A stretch of DNA of 64,000 nucleotides from SZAS-79 sp965279075 (GTDB taxonomy: Bacteria > Pseudomonadota > Gammaproteobacteria > Burkholderiales > SG8-39). Positions within the stretch are counted from its first letter, which is position 1. Each line of letters starts with the position of its first letter. Positions 41,856-49,788 of this stretch are shown here, one piece after another. Where the stretch lies: contig CBDIHI010000008.1 in the NCBI GenBank assembly GCA_965279075.1, positions 124,001 through 188,000 on the forward strand. The letters run 5' to 3'. Below the pieces are notes generated by a model. The model did no database searches. It worked only from the letters and a program-made list of their open reading frames with translations, and was not told the DNA's origin. Position numbers and translations under genes: made by a program.

Positions 41856-42227
41856 TCAGCGCCGGGCGTTCTCCGGCTTCTCGAGGTAAGGCGGCGAATA
41901 GATCACGAGGATCCGCGCCTTGTCGCTGGTGACGGTGACGGCGTGCATTTCATCGGCGGGGAAGAAGCACATCTCGCCGGGCATGAGTTCGAATTTCTCG
42001 CCGCCGATCTCGATGTGCGCGGAGCCTTCGAGCATGTAGCAGGCCTGCTCGATGCCGGGGTGGGCGTGCGGGAATGCGCCCTTGCCTTTCTCGACTTCGC
42101 CCACCAGCACCTCGAGTTGCTTCGCGCCGACCGTCTCGGGCGCGATCATGCGGAAGTTGTTGGTGCCGTGGTGGTTGGCCGGGGAATACGGCTTCACGTC
42201 GGATTGTTTTACGTGGTATTTGCTCAT
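41856..42227 (-). CDS. Cupin-domain protein in the UbiD cluster
   Basis: A 123-residue small cupin: KGAFPHAHPGIEQACYMLEGSAHIEIGGEKFELMPGEMCFFPADEMHAVTVT. It has motif 1 (His, His, Glu) and motif 2 (His) and therefore a metal site. It begins four bases after the DUF169 gene stop on the same strand and is the last gene of that cluster. It might be a dioxygenase, isomerase or sensor protein for the aromatic acid involved. Confidence 0.78.
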   Translation of the reverse strand: MSKYHVKQSDVKPYSPANHHGTNNFRMIAPETVGAKQLEVLVGEVEKGKGAFPHAHPGIEQACYMLEGSAHIEIGGEKFELMPGEMCFFPADEMHAVTVTSDKARILVIYSPPYLEKPENARR

Positions 42228-42231
42228 CGGT

Positions 42232-43008
42232 TCACTCCTTTTTCTTCGCGTAGCTGACGCCCAGGCCGGCGCGGGCGTCCTGCTGGATGCCGTACTGCGG
42301 GATCGGGTAGCGCAGGCCGTTCTTCGCCAGCGCCTCCATGCCGGCGATCGCCTTGGGCAGGTATTCGGGCGGCAGCGCCATCAGCAGTTCTTCGTCGAGC
42401 ACGCCGCCGTAGCGCCGCTCGGCAAAACACGGGATCGACAGGCTCGGCGTGCGGGTCTTCAGCGCGCGGCCCCACGAATCGGCGCAGGAGGATTCGCCCA
42501 CCACGCCCCAGTCGAAGTTCTTGTACCCGGACCACTGCAGGCCGTTGATGAACAGGATCATCTGGCCGGGCGTGGCGTAGAAGAGGCAGATGTCGGGCGG
42601 GTTCAGGCGGCCCGAGGTCAGCGGCGACACGGCCATGGCCTTGTACTTTCCGGATGGCACAACGTGCATCGCGGCCTGGTGGTTGGCGGCGTCGGCAGGC
42701 GTCGCGTACCAGACGCCGGCGTAGCGCTTGCCGGATCTCCACTCGTCGTCCTGCGGGTGCAGGCCGATCACCGCGCCGCACTGGTCGCCGACGAGGTCGG
42801 CGCGCGTGACGCCTACCGTCCAGCCGAGGCGCGCGGCCTGCGCGACGATCTGGTCGGTGGTGTGGATGGACTCCGGACGGCGGATGCGCGGGATCGCCTC
42901 CATCTCCTCCACCGTCTCGAAAAGCTTCATCCCGAACGGGTTCACGCGCAGCCGCAACAGCCGGTTGAGGCTGTCGACGAGGGCGGTCCAGTCCATGGTT
43001 TCGCTCAT
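42232..43008 (-). CDS. DUF169-family protein
   Basis: A 258-residue cytoplasmic protein. The stretch LRLRVNPFGMKLFETVEEMEAIP, the central GVTRADLVGDQCGAVIGLHP and ESSCADSWGRALKTRTPSLSIPCFAERRYGGVLDEELLMALPPEYLPKAIAGMEAL match the DUF169 (ArCR-like) family, whose biochemical role is unknown. It sits between a UbiD-type decarboxylase and a cupin in a tight leftward operon (five bases after UbiD), which points to an auxiliary role in aromatic acid decarboxylation or carboxylation. Confidence 0.75.
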   Translation of the reverse strand: MSETMDWTALVDSLNRLLRLRVNPFGMKLFETVEEMEAIPRIRRPESIHTTDQIVAQAARLGWTVGVTRADLVGDQCGAVIGLHPQDDEWRSGKRYAGVWYATPADAANHQAAMHVVPSGKYKAMAVSPLTSGRLNPPDICLFYATPGQMILFINGLQWSGYKNFDWGVVGESSCADSWGRALKTRTPSLSIPCFAERRYGGVLDEELLMALPPEYLPKAIAGMEALAKNGLRYPIPQYGIQQDARAGLGVSYAKKKE

Positions 43009-43013
43009 CCCAC

Positions 43014-44429
43014 TTATTTGAGCAGGGCGTCCAGCACGGTGCCGGGGTTGGGGTTGATTGCCTTGGCGAGGTCGATGGCCTCTTCGCCGGGGATGCGCAC
43101 GCGGGTGAAGGTGTGGCCTTCGTAGTGGAGCGGGCGGGTGGCGTCGAGGCCCATCTTGGCGCTGACGCCATCCAGCCGCCCGGTGAGCGTGGTGGAAGGG
43201 TCGAGCGGCGAGCCTTGCGCGCCGGCGACGACGACGAGGTCGCGGTCGGCCTGGAAGCGCGTGGCCACGGCCCATTCGACTTCGGTGGGGTTGTGCACGT
43301 CGACGTCGTCGTCCACCACGATGACCTGCTTCAGGTCGAAGTGGGCGCCGAAGGCGGCCATGATGACGTTCTTGGCCTCGGACTCGCGCCGCTTTTTGAG
43401 CTTGACGTACAGGTGGTAGCGACACGTGCCGCCGCGTGCAAGGTGTGCGTCGAGCACGTTCGGGAAGCTGCGCTGGAGCAGCCCGAGGATCGTCGCCTCG
43501 CGCGGGATCGCGCCGAGCATCAGGTGCTCGAGCTCGGCCGGGATGATGGTGTGGAAAATCGGGTTCCTGCGATGCGTCACGCGATCCACGGCGATCACGT
43601 GGTGCTGGCCCGCGGGGCTGTAGGTGCGCGGGAACTCGCCGAACGGGCCTTCGAGCTCGCGCACGTTGGCCAGCACTCGGGCCTCGATCACGATCTCCGC
43701 ATGCGCGGGCACACGGATGTCGCTGCCCCTGCACTTGACGACTTCGAGCGGCGCGCCGTGCAGGCTGCCGGCGATCTCCAATTCATCCTGGTCGATCGGC
43801 ACCACGGCCTGCGAGGCGAGCAAGGTCAGCGGATCGGTACCGATGACGATGGCGATCGGCAGGTCCTGGCCCATCTCCTCGGCCATGGTGGCGAACGCGT
43901 TCAGGTGGCGCGGCAGGATCAGCGCCTGCAGGCGCTTGCCGTCCTTGACCTGGATGCGCTGGATGGAGACGTTCTGCGCGCCGGTCTTCGGGTTGCGGGC
44001 GATGATCACACCGGCGGTGATGTAGCGCGCGCTGTCATGTTCGTTGTGGCGCGGGATCGGGAACATCTCGAGCAGGTCGGGCTGCTCGACCACCACCTGC
44101 TGGGCCGGCGCCTGCGCGGCAGGGATTTCCTTCCACGGCGTCAATTTCTCGGAGGCATCCCGGAAGCACGCGAGCAGGTCCTCGTTCGTGGTGCCCATGG
44201 CCTCGGCGATCCAGTGGCGCGAGGCTACATATCCGGAGACGACGGGCACGGCGTAGCCTGCGGGCTTCGGGAACAGCACGGCCTGTTCGCCGTCGAGCTT
44301 CTTGGCGATCGCGGCGAGTTCGAACTCGACCGAGACGCCCTCGCGCGCGACGGCAAGCCTCTTGGTGGCCGCGAGGTGCTTGAGCCAGCCGCGCAGGCTG
44401 CGGGCAAAGGGGGGCGAACTGCGGGTCAT
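43014..44429 (-). CDS. UbiD-family prenylated-FMN (de)carboxylase
   Basis: A 471-residue enzyme of the UbiD superfamily. It has WLKHLAATKRLAVAREGVSVEFELAAIAKKL, NVSIQRIQVKDGKRLQALILPRHL, AIVIGTDPLTLLASQAVVP, RVLANVRELEGPFGEFPRTYSPA (with the catalytic R and E-x-P segment) and a C-terminal DDDVDVHNPTEVEWAVATRFQADRD. These residues hold prenyl-FMN, Mn and K+. It reversibly decarboxylates an aromatic or alpha,beta-unsaturated acid. No UbiX-type flavin prenyltransferase gene is adjacent. ATG 44429 has GAGGAG upstream, preferred to TTG 44435. Confidence 0.86.
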   Translation of the reverse strand: MTRSSPPFARSLRGWLKHLAATKRLAVAREGVSVEFELAAIAKKLDGEQAVLFPKPAGYAVPVVSGYVASRHWIAEAMGTTNEDLLACFRDASEKLTPWKEIPAAQAPAQQVVVEQPDLLEMFPIPRHNEHDSARYITAGVIIARNPKTGAQNVSIQRIQVKDGKRLQALILPRHLNAFATMAEEMGQDLPIAIVIGTDPLTLLASQAVVPIDQDELEIAGSLHGAPLEVVKCRGSDIRVPAHAEIVIEARVLANVRELEGPFGEFPRTYSPAGQHHVIAVDRVTHRRNPIFHTIIPAELEHLMLGAIPREATILGLLQRSFPNVLDAHLARGGTCRYHLYVKLKKRRESEAKNVIMAAFGAHFDLKQVIVVDDDVDVHNPTEVEWAVATRFQADRDLVVVAGAQGSPLDPSTTLTGRLDGVSAKMGLDATRPLHYEGHTFTRVRIPGEEAIDLAKAINPNPGTVLDALLK

Positions 44430-44439
44430 GCGCAACTCC

Positions 44440-44979
44440 TCAAAGGGGCCTGAACACGAGCCGCACCTGCGGCCCTTCCTCGCTCGCGCCGGCTTCGAAC
44501 CCCAGCGTTTCCATCAGGTGCAGCATTTTGCGGTTGGACGCGAGCACGTAGCCTTCCATGTAGCGCAGGCCTCCCGCGCGCGCGAGGGCCATCAGCGCCC
44601 CCATCAGCCGGTGGCCGATGCCATGGTGCTGCCAGTCGTCCGCCACCGCAATGGCGAATTCGCAGCGTTTCGGGTCGTCCAGCGAAATGAACCGCGCGAC
44701 CGCGATCTCCTTCTCGCCGGCGCCCTCGGGGACGGTGACGATCAGCGCGAAATCGTGCGGGTAATGGTTGTGCGTGAACCGGTCGAGCATCTCCGGCGTC
44801 AGCTCGGAGACCTCGCCCATGAAGCGGCTGTAGCGCGAATCCGCCGACAGGCCGCGCACGAAGGCCTGCTCGATCGCGGCGTCTTCCGGGCGGATCGGCC
44901 GGCAGGTGACGCGCGTGCCGTCGTGGAGGACCCACTCCTCCGACCACGCCGGGTCGCCCGGCGGGACGCCCCCGGTCAA
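44440..44979 (-). CDS. GNAT-family N-acetyltransferase
   Basis: A 179-residue acyltransferase of the PatZ C-terminal type: LHDGTRVTCRPIRPEDAAIEQAFVRGLSADSRYSRFMGEVSELTPEMLDRFTH, then EIAVARFISLDDPKRCEFAIAVADDWQHHGIGHRLMGALMALARAGG, with the Q-x-x-G-x-G acetyl-CoA loop. It starts with TTG at 44979 overlapping the copZ stop (TTGA). Such proteins acetylate lysines or small amines. Its operonic link with copper export is inferred from the overlap only. Confidence 0.78.
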   Translation of the reverse strand: MTGGVPPGDPAWSEEWVLHDGTRVTCRPIRPEDAAIEQAFVRGLSADSRYSRFMGEVSELTPEMLDRFTHNHYPHDFALIVTVPEGAGEKEIAVARFISLDDPKRCEFAIAVADDWQHHGIGHRLMGALMALARAGGLRYMEGYVLASNRKMLHLMETLGFEAGASEEGPQVRLVFRPL

Positions 44980-45182
44980 GGGGCCTTGAATCCCGCGCGC
45001 TCGACCGCCCTCTTCAGCTCCGGGAGGCTGGTCTTCGCGGGATCGAACTCCACCGCGGCCTTCGCGCCCTCGAGCGACACGTCGACCGCGGCGACGCCCG
45101 CCACGCCGTTGAGCATGCGGGTGACGCTCTTCACGCACCCGCCGCAGTCCATGCCTTCGACCTTGAATTCGACTTTTTCCAT
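44976..45182 (-). CDS. copZ: Copper chaperone (HMA domain)
   Basis: A 68-residue heavy-metal-associated domain with M-D-C-G-G-C (Cys13 and Cys16), beta-alpha-beta-beta-alpha-beta fold and acidic surface. It carries Cu(I) to the P-type ATPase encoded three bases upstream. The stop overlaps the GNAT start. Confidence 0.9.
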   Translation of the reverse strand: MEKVEFKVEGMDCGGCVKSVTRMLNGVAGVAAVDVSLEGAKAAVEFDPAKTSLPELKRAVERAGFKAP

Positions 45183-45185
45183 GAT

Positions 45186-47354
45186 CTACCCCTGCCTTGG
45201 TGATTTCCAGCGGTTCAACAACAGTGCGTTCGACACGACGGACACCGAGCTCATCGCCATCGCGGCCCCGGCGATCACCGGGTTCAGCAGCCCGAAAGCG
45301 GCCAGCGGGATGCCCAGCACGTTGTAGACGAACGCAAAGAACAGATTCTGGCGGATTTTCGCTATCGTTGCGCGCGACAGCTCGATCGCATCGGCTATTC
45401 CCGCGAGGTCGTTCTTCATCAGCGTGATGTCGGCGGTCTCGATCGCGATGCCGGTCCCGCCGGCCAACGCGAAGCTGACGTCGGCCTTGGCGAGCGCCGG
45501 GGCGTCGTTGATGCCGTCCCCAGCCATGCCGACCCTGTTGCCGAGGGCATGCAGGAAGTCGATCTCCGCCGCCTTGCCCTGCGGCAGGATCGCCGCCTGC
45601 CAGTCCTTGATGCCGAGCTTGCCGGTGATCGCGCTCACCGTGGCCGCGTTGTCCCCGGATACAACGATGAGCCGGATGCCCATGCCCATCAGGCGCCGCA
45701 CGGCCGCCGGCGTGCTGTCCCGCATCGCGTCGGCCAGCGCGATCCACCCGAGCAGGCGCGGGCCATGCGCCACACCGACCACGGTCTTGCCTTCGCCGCG
45801 CAGGCGTCCCGGCACGGCCGCATCGAATTCGATGCCGCTCCCGGTCAGGAACTCAGGCGATCCGAGCCGAGCGAGCAGGCCTTCCACCGTCGCGCTGACG
45901 CCGCGCCCGCCGTGGGCCTCGAAGGCCTCGCAGCGGACCGGCTCGACCGCCGCGCCGTGCTTGGCGATCGCCCGCGCGAGCGGGTGCTCGGAATTCGATT
46001 CGAGCGCCACCGCGAGCCGCAGGAGCGAGTTTTCGGTTTCCCCCGGGGCGGGCACCACGTCGGTCACCGCGGGTTCGCCTTTCGTCAATGTGCCAGTCTT
46101 GTCGAGCACCAGCACGTCGAGATTCTCCGCGCCTTCGAGCGCCTCGGCGTTGCGGATCAGGATGCCCGCTTTCGCCGCCCGTCCCACGCCGACCATCAGC
46201 GCCGTGGGCGTTGCGAGCCCCAGCGCGCACGGGCACGCGATCACCAGCACGGCCACGGCCGGCACCAGCGCGGCCTCGAAGCCGCCCGTGTAGAACCACC
46301 AGCCGGCGAACGTGAGCGCACTGAGGGCGACCACCACCGGCACGAACACCGCAGACACCTGGTCGACGAGCTTTTGCACCGGGGGTTTCGACCCCTGTGC
46401 GGCGGCCACCAGGCGGATGATCCCCGACAGCAGCGTGTCGCGGCCTGTCCCGGTGGCGACGCACTTCAGCAGCCGCATGCCGTTCACGGTGCCCGCGTAC
46501 ACCCGGCTGCCGGGCGCCTTGTCGACGGGCAGGCTCTCGCCGGTGAGCATGGCCTCGTTGACCTCGGAGTCCCCCTCCACCACACGACCGTCCAGGGCGA
46601 TCGCGTCGCCCGGCCTCACGACGAACGCATCGCCCGGCACGAGGCCGCCGATCCCGACCTCCACCAGCCGGCCGTCCTTCTCGACCCACGCGGTCTTGGG
46701 CTGCAGGCGCACGAGCGACTCCAGCGCCTGCGCGGTGCGCGCCTTCGCGCGGGCCTCGAGGAACTTGCCAAGCAGCACCAGCGTGACCACGGAAGCGGAA
46801 GCCTCGAAGTACAGGTGCTCCGGCAAGCCGAGGGCGAACACGGCGAGCGAGAAGAAATACGCCGCGCTGGTGCCGAGCGCCACCAGCACGTCCATGTTGG
46901 CGCCGCCGCCGGCGAGGCTGCGCCAGGCACCCGTGTAGAACCGCAGGCCGCACCAGAACTGCACCGGCGTGGCGAGCAGCAGTTGCAGCCAGCCGGGCAG
47001 CAAACCATGCCTGCCGAACGCCATTCCGCCCATCTCGACGAGGAAAGGCGCCGTCAGCAGGGCCGCGACGAGGAACTCGCGCCAGGCGGCGCGATGCACG
47101 GCCGAATGGTCGCGGATTTCGCCGTCGCGCGACACGCTCGCGTCGTAGCCCGTGTCACGGACCGCGGCAATGAGGGATCCGGCATCCTGCAGCTGGGGCG
47201 AGAACCGCACGCTCGCCTTGTCGGTGGCGAGGTTGACGCTGGCCTCGACGCCCTCGAGCTGGTTGAGGCGCGATTCGATGCGCGTGGCGCAGGCCGCGCA
47301 GGTCATGCCTTCGAGGTCGAGCTCGACGTAGCCGCCGAGCGGCGCCGAGCCCAT
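45186..47354 (-). CDS. copA: Cu(I)-exporting P1B-type ATPase
   Basis: A 722-residue inner-membrane pump. One N-terminal HMA domain (EGMTCAACATR, CAAC at 19-22) is followed by eight predicted membrane helices with the Cu-binding CPC (VIACPCALGLATP). It then has the phosphorylation loop DKTGTLTKGEP, an HP motif (SEHPLARAIAKHG), GDGINDAPALAKADV and the final helix pair with N-x-x-x-Y-N (FFAFVYNVLGIPLAAFG) and SVVSNALLLNR, typical of CopA1 copper exporters. CopZ follows three bases later. A second copper ATPase for oxidase assembly (ccoI) is at the right edge. Confidence 0.93.
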   Translation of the reverse strand: MGSAPLGGYVELDLEGMTCAACATRIESRLNQLEGVEASVNLATDKASVRFSPQLQDAGSLIAAVRDTGYDASVSRDGEIRDHSAVHRAAWREFLVAALLTAPFLVEMGGMAFGRHGLLPGWLQLLLATPVQFWCGLRFYTGAWRSLAGGGANMDVLVALGTSAAYFFSLAVFALGLPEHLYFEASASVVTLVLLGKFLEARAKARTAQALESLVRLQPKTAWVEKDGRLVEVGIGGLVPGDAFVVRPGDAIALDGRVVEGDSEVNEAMLTGESLPVDKAPGSRVYAGTVNGMRLLKCVATGTGRDTLLSGIIRLVAAAQGSKPPVQKLVDQVSAVFVPVVVALSALTFAGWWFYTGGFEAALVPAVAVLVIACPCALGLATPTALMVGVGRAAKAGILIRNAEALEGAENLDVLVLDKTGTLTKGEPAVTDVVPAPGETENSLLRLAVALESNSEHPLARAIAKHGAAVEPVRCEAFEAHGGRGVSATVEGLLARLGSPEFLTGSGIEFDAAVPGRLRGEGKTVVGVAHGPRLLGWIALADAMRDSTPAAVRRLMGMGIRLIVVSGDNAATVSAITGKLGIKDWQAAILPQGKAAEIDFLHALGNRVGMAGDGINDAPALAKADVSFALAGGTGIAIETADITLMKNDLAGIADAIELSRATIAKIRQNLFFAFVYNVLGIPLAAFGLLNPVIAGAAMAMSSVSVVSNALLLNRWKSPRQG

Positions 47355-47373
47355 CGCGGGATCCCCTGCGACC

Positions 47374-47802
47374 TTACTTCACCAGCAGCACGGGGATCTT
47401 CGAGATGTGCAGCACCTTCGTCGCCACCGAGCCCACGATCATGTTGGCCGCCGCGCTCATGCCGCGCGTGCCGACGAAGATCATGTCGCACTTCTGTGCC
47501 TCGGCGTGCTTGCAGATCGTGGCCGCGATGTCGCCGACGAGGATCGAATCGGTGTGCGGGATGCCGGCCTTGTCGAGCAGCTTCTGCGATTTCTCGATCG
47601 CCTCGGCGCCCTCCTCGCGGTAATACTTTTCCAGCGTGGCCTTCGACGGGCCCGCCCCGAACGCTCCGATCTTGGGCACCGGCAGGTGCACATACGTCAG
47701 GACCACCGTGGGCTTCTCGGCGTACCAGCCTGCATGCTCGATGAGGCTGCGCACCGCATCCAGCGAATTCTTCGAACCATCGACCGCAAGCAGGATCTTC
47801 AT
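47374..47802 (-). CDS. Universal stress protein (UspA family)
   Basis: A 142-residue Rossmann-like protein: KILLAVDGSKNSLDAVRSLIEHAG at the N-terminus and FVGTRGMSAAANMIVGSVATKVLHISKIPVLLVK at the C-terminus, with the G-x-x-G-x9-G-S/T-type ATP-binding pattern. It precedes copA on the same strand by 20 bases and is divergent from the usp gene at 47984; the two share a region with an Fnr box. Its role would be in energy or redox stress. Confidence 0.88.
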   Translation of the reverse strand: MKILLAVDGSKNSLDAVRSLIEHAGWYAEKPTVVLTYVHLPVPKIGAFGAGPSKATLEKYYREEGAEAIEKSQKLLDKAGIPHTDSILVGDIAATICKHAEAQKCDMIFVGTRGMSAAANMIVGSVATKVLHISKIPVLLVK

Positions 47803-47902
47803 TTCGGGCGCTCCTTCGGATTTTCCGGCGTAGATTATCGGCTGGCCGCGCTCGTGCACGGCTTCAGGGCGCATTATAAGTGGCACAGCCCCGGGGTGAA
47901 CG

Positions 47903-47916
47903 TTGATCCAAATCAA
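47903..47916 (+). promoter_or_regulatory. Fnr/Anr box upstream of the rightward usp gene
   Basis: TTGATCCAAATCAA is a perfect TTGAT-N4-ATCAA site. A plausible -10, TATCCT, begins at 47938, 28.5 bases from the box centre, the spacing of class II Fnr-activated promoters (centre at about -41.5). The usp start is 68 bases after the box. The divergent leftward usp gene at 47802 has the same region upstream but no equally placed -10 was seen. Confidence 0.8.
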
Positions 47917-47983
47917 TCGTCGCGTCGGCGGCGGCCCTATCCTGCGTACTGTTGCAGCACCCGATGCCCATAGGAGAACGCAC

Positions 47984-48430
47984 ATGTACAAGCACATCCT
48001 GGTTTCCACCGACGGCTCGAAGCTTTCGCTCAAGGCCCTGCGCACCGCCGCATCGCTTGCGGGCAAGCTCGGCGCCCGGCTCACGGCCGTATACGTAATG
48101 CCCGAATACGTGCCGCCCATCTACGGTGAGGCGGCGATGTACATCCCGGAGGCCACGCCCAAGCGCTTCAAGGAGGCGGTGGAGAAGGAGGCCAAAGCGG
48201 CGCTGGCGGTGGCCGCGAAGGAAGCCACGGCCGCGGGCGTGCGCTGCACCGGCATCAGGGTCACGAAGGCACAGCCCTGGGCGGCGATCATCAGCGCGGC
48301 ACGCAGCAGGAAGTGCGACCTGGTCGTCATGGCCTCGCACGGCCGCCGCGGCCTCGCGGGGCTCTTGCTCGGCAGCGAGACGACCAAGGTGCTGACGCAC
48401 TCGAAGGTTCCCGTGCTGGTCTGCCGCTAG
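47984..48430 (+). CDS. Universal stress protein (UspA family)
   Basis: A 148-residue protein: MYKHILVSTDGSKLSLKALRTAASLAGKLGARLTAVYVMPEY and the C-terminal VVMASHGRRGLAGLLLGSETTKVLTHSKVPVLVC, giving the complete ATP-binding signature. AGGAGAA lies eight bases before the ATG. A perfect Fnr box with class II spacing precedes it, so oxygen-limited induction is expected. A DksA/TraR-type gene follows seven bases on. Confidence 0.92.
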   Translation: MYKHILVSTDGSKLSLKALRTAASLAGKLGARLTAVYVMPEYVPPIYGEAAMYIPEATPKRFKEAVEKEAKAALAVAAKEATAAGVRCTGIRVTKAQPWAAIISAARSRKCDLVVMASHGRRGLAGLLLGSETTKVLTHSKVPVLVCR

Positions 48431-48437
48431 GACGGCC

Positions 48438-48830
48438 ATGCACTACCTCACGATAGAGCAGCGCGAATCGCTGCAGGCCGCGCTGAATGCGCGGGCGGAC
48501 ACCCTCAGGACCGAGATCGCGCAGGCGCTCGACCACGGCGGCGAAGGCACGCAGGCCCTGCCCGACCACCGCGAAGACACCGACGACGACGCCGTGATCG
48601 ACCTGGAAAGCGCGCTGGAGGTCGATGCGCTGCAGCGGCACTCGCTTGAACTGCGCGCGGTCGAAAGCGCCCTGAAGCGGCTGCATACGCCGGATTACGG
48701 CGAGTGCGCCGACTGCAGCGAGGACATCCCCTACGTCCGGCTGCGGGCCAATCCCCTGGCGACCCGCTGCACCGCCTGCCAGTCCACCTGGGAAAAGATG
48801 CACGCCACGACCGCCCATCGCGGGCTGTAG
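48438..48830 (+). CDS. DksA/TraR-type C4 zinc-finger protein
   Basis: A 130-residue protein: coiled-coil N-terminal region (LTIEQRESLQAALNARADTLRTEIAQAL), the DxxDxA-like acidic tip (REDTDDDAVID) and a C-terminal C4 zinc finger (GECADCSEDIPYVRLRANPLATRCTACQ). It resembles the TraR/DksA family that enters the secondary channel of RNA polymerase and modulates transcription with ppGpp. The short length and truncated coiled coil fit DksA2/TraR-like forms. It follows usp by seven bases, so it may be co-induced under oxygen limitation. Confidence 0.82.
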   Translation: MHYLTIEQRESLQAALNARADTLRTEIAQALDHGGEGTQALPDHREDTDDDAVIDLESALEVDALQRHSLELRAVESALKRLHTPDYGECADCSEDIPYVRLRANPLATRCTACQSTWEKMHATTAHRGL

Positions 48831-48845
48831 CCCCCGGCCAGCCCC

Positions 48846-49787
48846 CTACTTCAGGGCCTGCACCGGGTCGACGCGCCTCGCGTGCGCGACCAGCAGGGCC
48901 GCCGCGCAGGACACCAACCGCGCCTGCGGCGTGTCCGCGCGGCTCGTCAGCACCACGGGCACCCTTGCGCCGAGCACCACGCCAGCGCTTTCCGCACCGG
49001 CGAGGAAGGACAGGCTCTTGGCGAGCATGTTGCCGGCCTCGAGGTCAGGCACCACCAGCACGTTGGCGCGGCCCGCAACCGGCGATTCAATGTGCTTCAC
49101 CTTCGCGGCCTGCAGGTTGATCGCGTTGTCGAGCGCCAACGGCCCGTCGAGCGTCGCCCCGGTGATCTGGCCGCGGTCGGCCATCTTGCAGAGCGCGGCC
49201 GCTTCGACGGTGGACTGCACCTTGGGGTTGACCATCTCGGCCGCCGAGAGGATTGCGACGCGGACGTCGGCGATGCCCAGCGCGTGGGCGAAGTCGATCG
49301 CGTTCTGCACGATGTCGACCTTCTCCTCGAGCGTGGGCGCGATGTTCACGGCGGCATCGGTGATGACCAGCAGCTGGTCCAGGTTGGGCACGTCCATCAC
49401 GAAGCAGTGGCTGATGCGCCGCGCCGTGCGCAGGCCCGTGTCGGCCGGGACGACGGCGGCCATGAGTTCGTCGGTATGCAGGCTGCCCTTGACGAGCAGT
49501 TCGCCGCGGCCGGCCCGCACCAGGCGCACCGCTTCCTCGGCCGAGGCATGGCTGTGCTGCGTGGGAACGACCGGGAAGGCGGAGATGTCGAGCCCGGCCT
49601 CGCCTGCAGCCGCGCGGATGCGCGCTTCCGGGCCGACCAGCACGGGCAGGATCAGGCCGGCATGCGCGGCCTCGACCACGCCGGCGAGCGAAGGCGCATC
49701 GCAGGGATGCGCGACGATCGCGGTCGCGGGAGCCAGGCCCCTGCAGGCGGCGATGAGGTGTTCGAAGTGGCGGCGCATGCCGCGCAT
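48846..49787 (-). CDS. Phosphate acetyl/butyryltransferase-family enzyme
   Basis: A 313-residue protein of the Pta domain family: FEHLIAACRGLAPATAIVAHPCDAPSLAGVVEAAHAG, LLVKGSLHTDELMAAVVP, RRISHCFVMDVPNLDQLLVITDAAVNIAPTLEEKVDIVQNAI, VAILSAAEMVNPKVQSTVEAAALCKM, GRANVLVVPDLEAGNMLAKSL. It interconverts acyl-CoA and acyl-phosphate. No acetate kinase is adjacent, so pairing with an unlinked kinase is likely, perhaps for fermentative ATP formation. ATG 49787 is used; a second ATG lies at 49778. It starts one base after the SafE-like stop. Confidence 0.83.
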   Translation of the reverse strand: MRGMRRHFEHLIAACRGLAPATAIVAHPCDAPSLAGVVEAAHAGLILPVLVGPEARIRAAAGEAGLDISAFPVVPTQHSHASAEEAVRLVRAGRGELLVKGSLHTDELMAAVVPADTGLRTARRISHCFVMDVPNLDQLLVITDAAVNIAPTLEEKVDIVQNAIDFAHALGIADVRVAILSAAEMVNPKVQSTVEAAALCKMADRGQITGATLDGPLALDNAINLQAAKVKHIESPVAGRANVLVVPDLEAGNMLAKSLSFLAGAESAGVVLGARVPVVLTSRADTPQARLVSCAAALLVAHARRVDPVQALK

Positions 49788-49788
49788 G

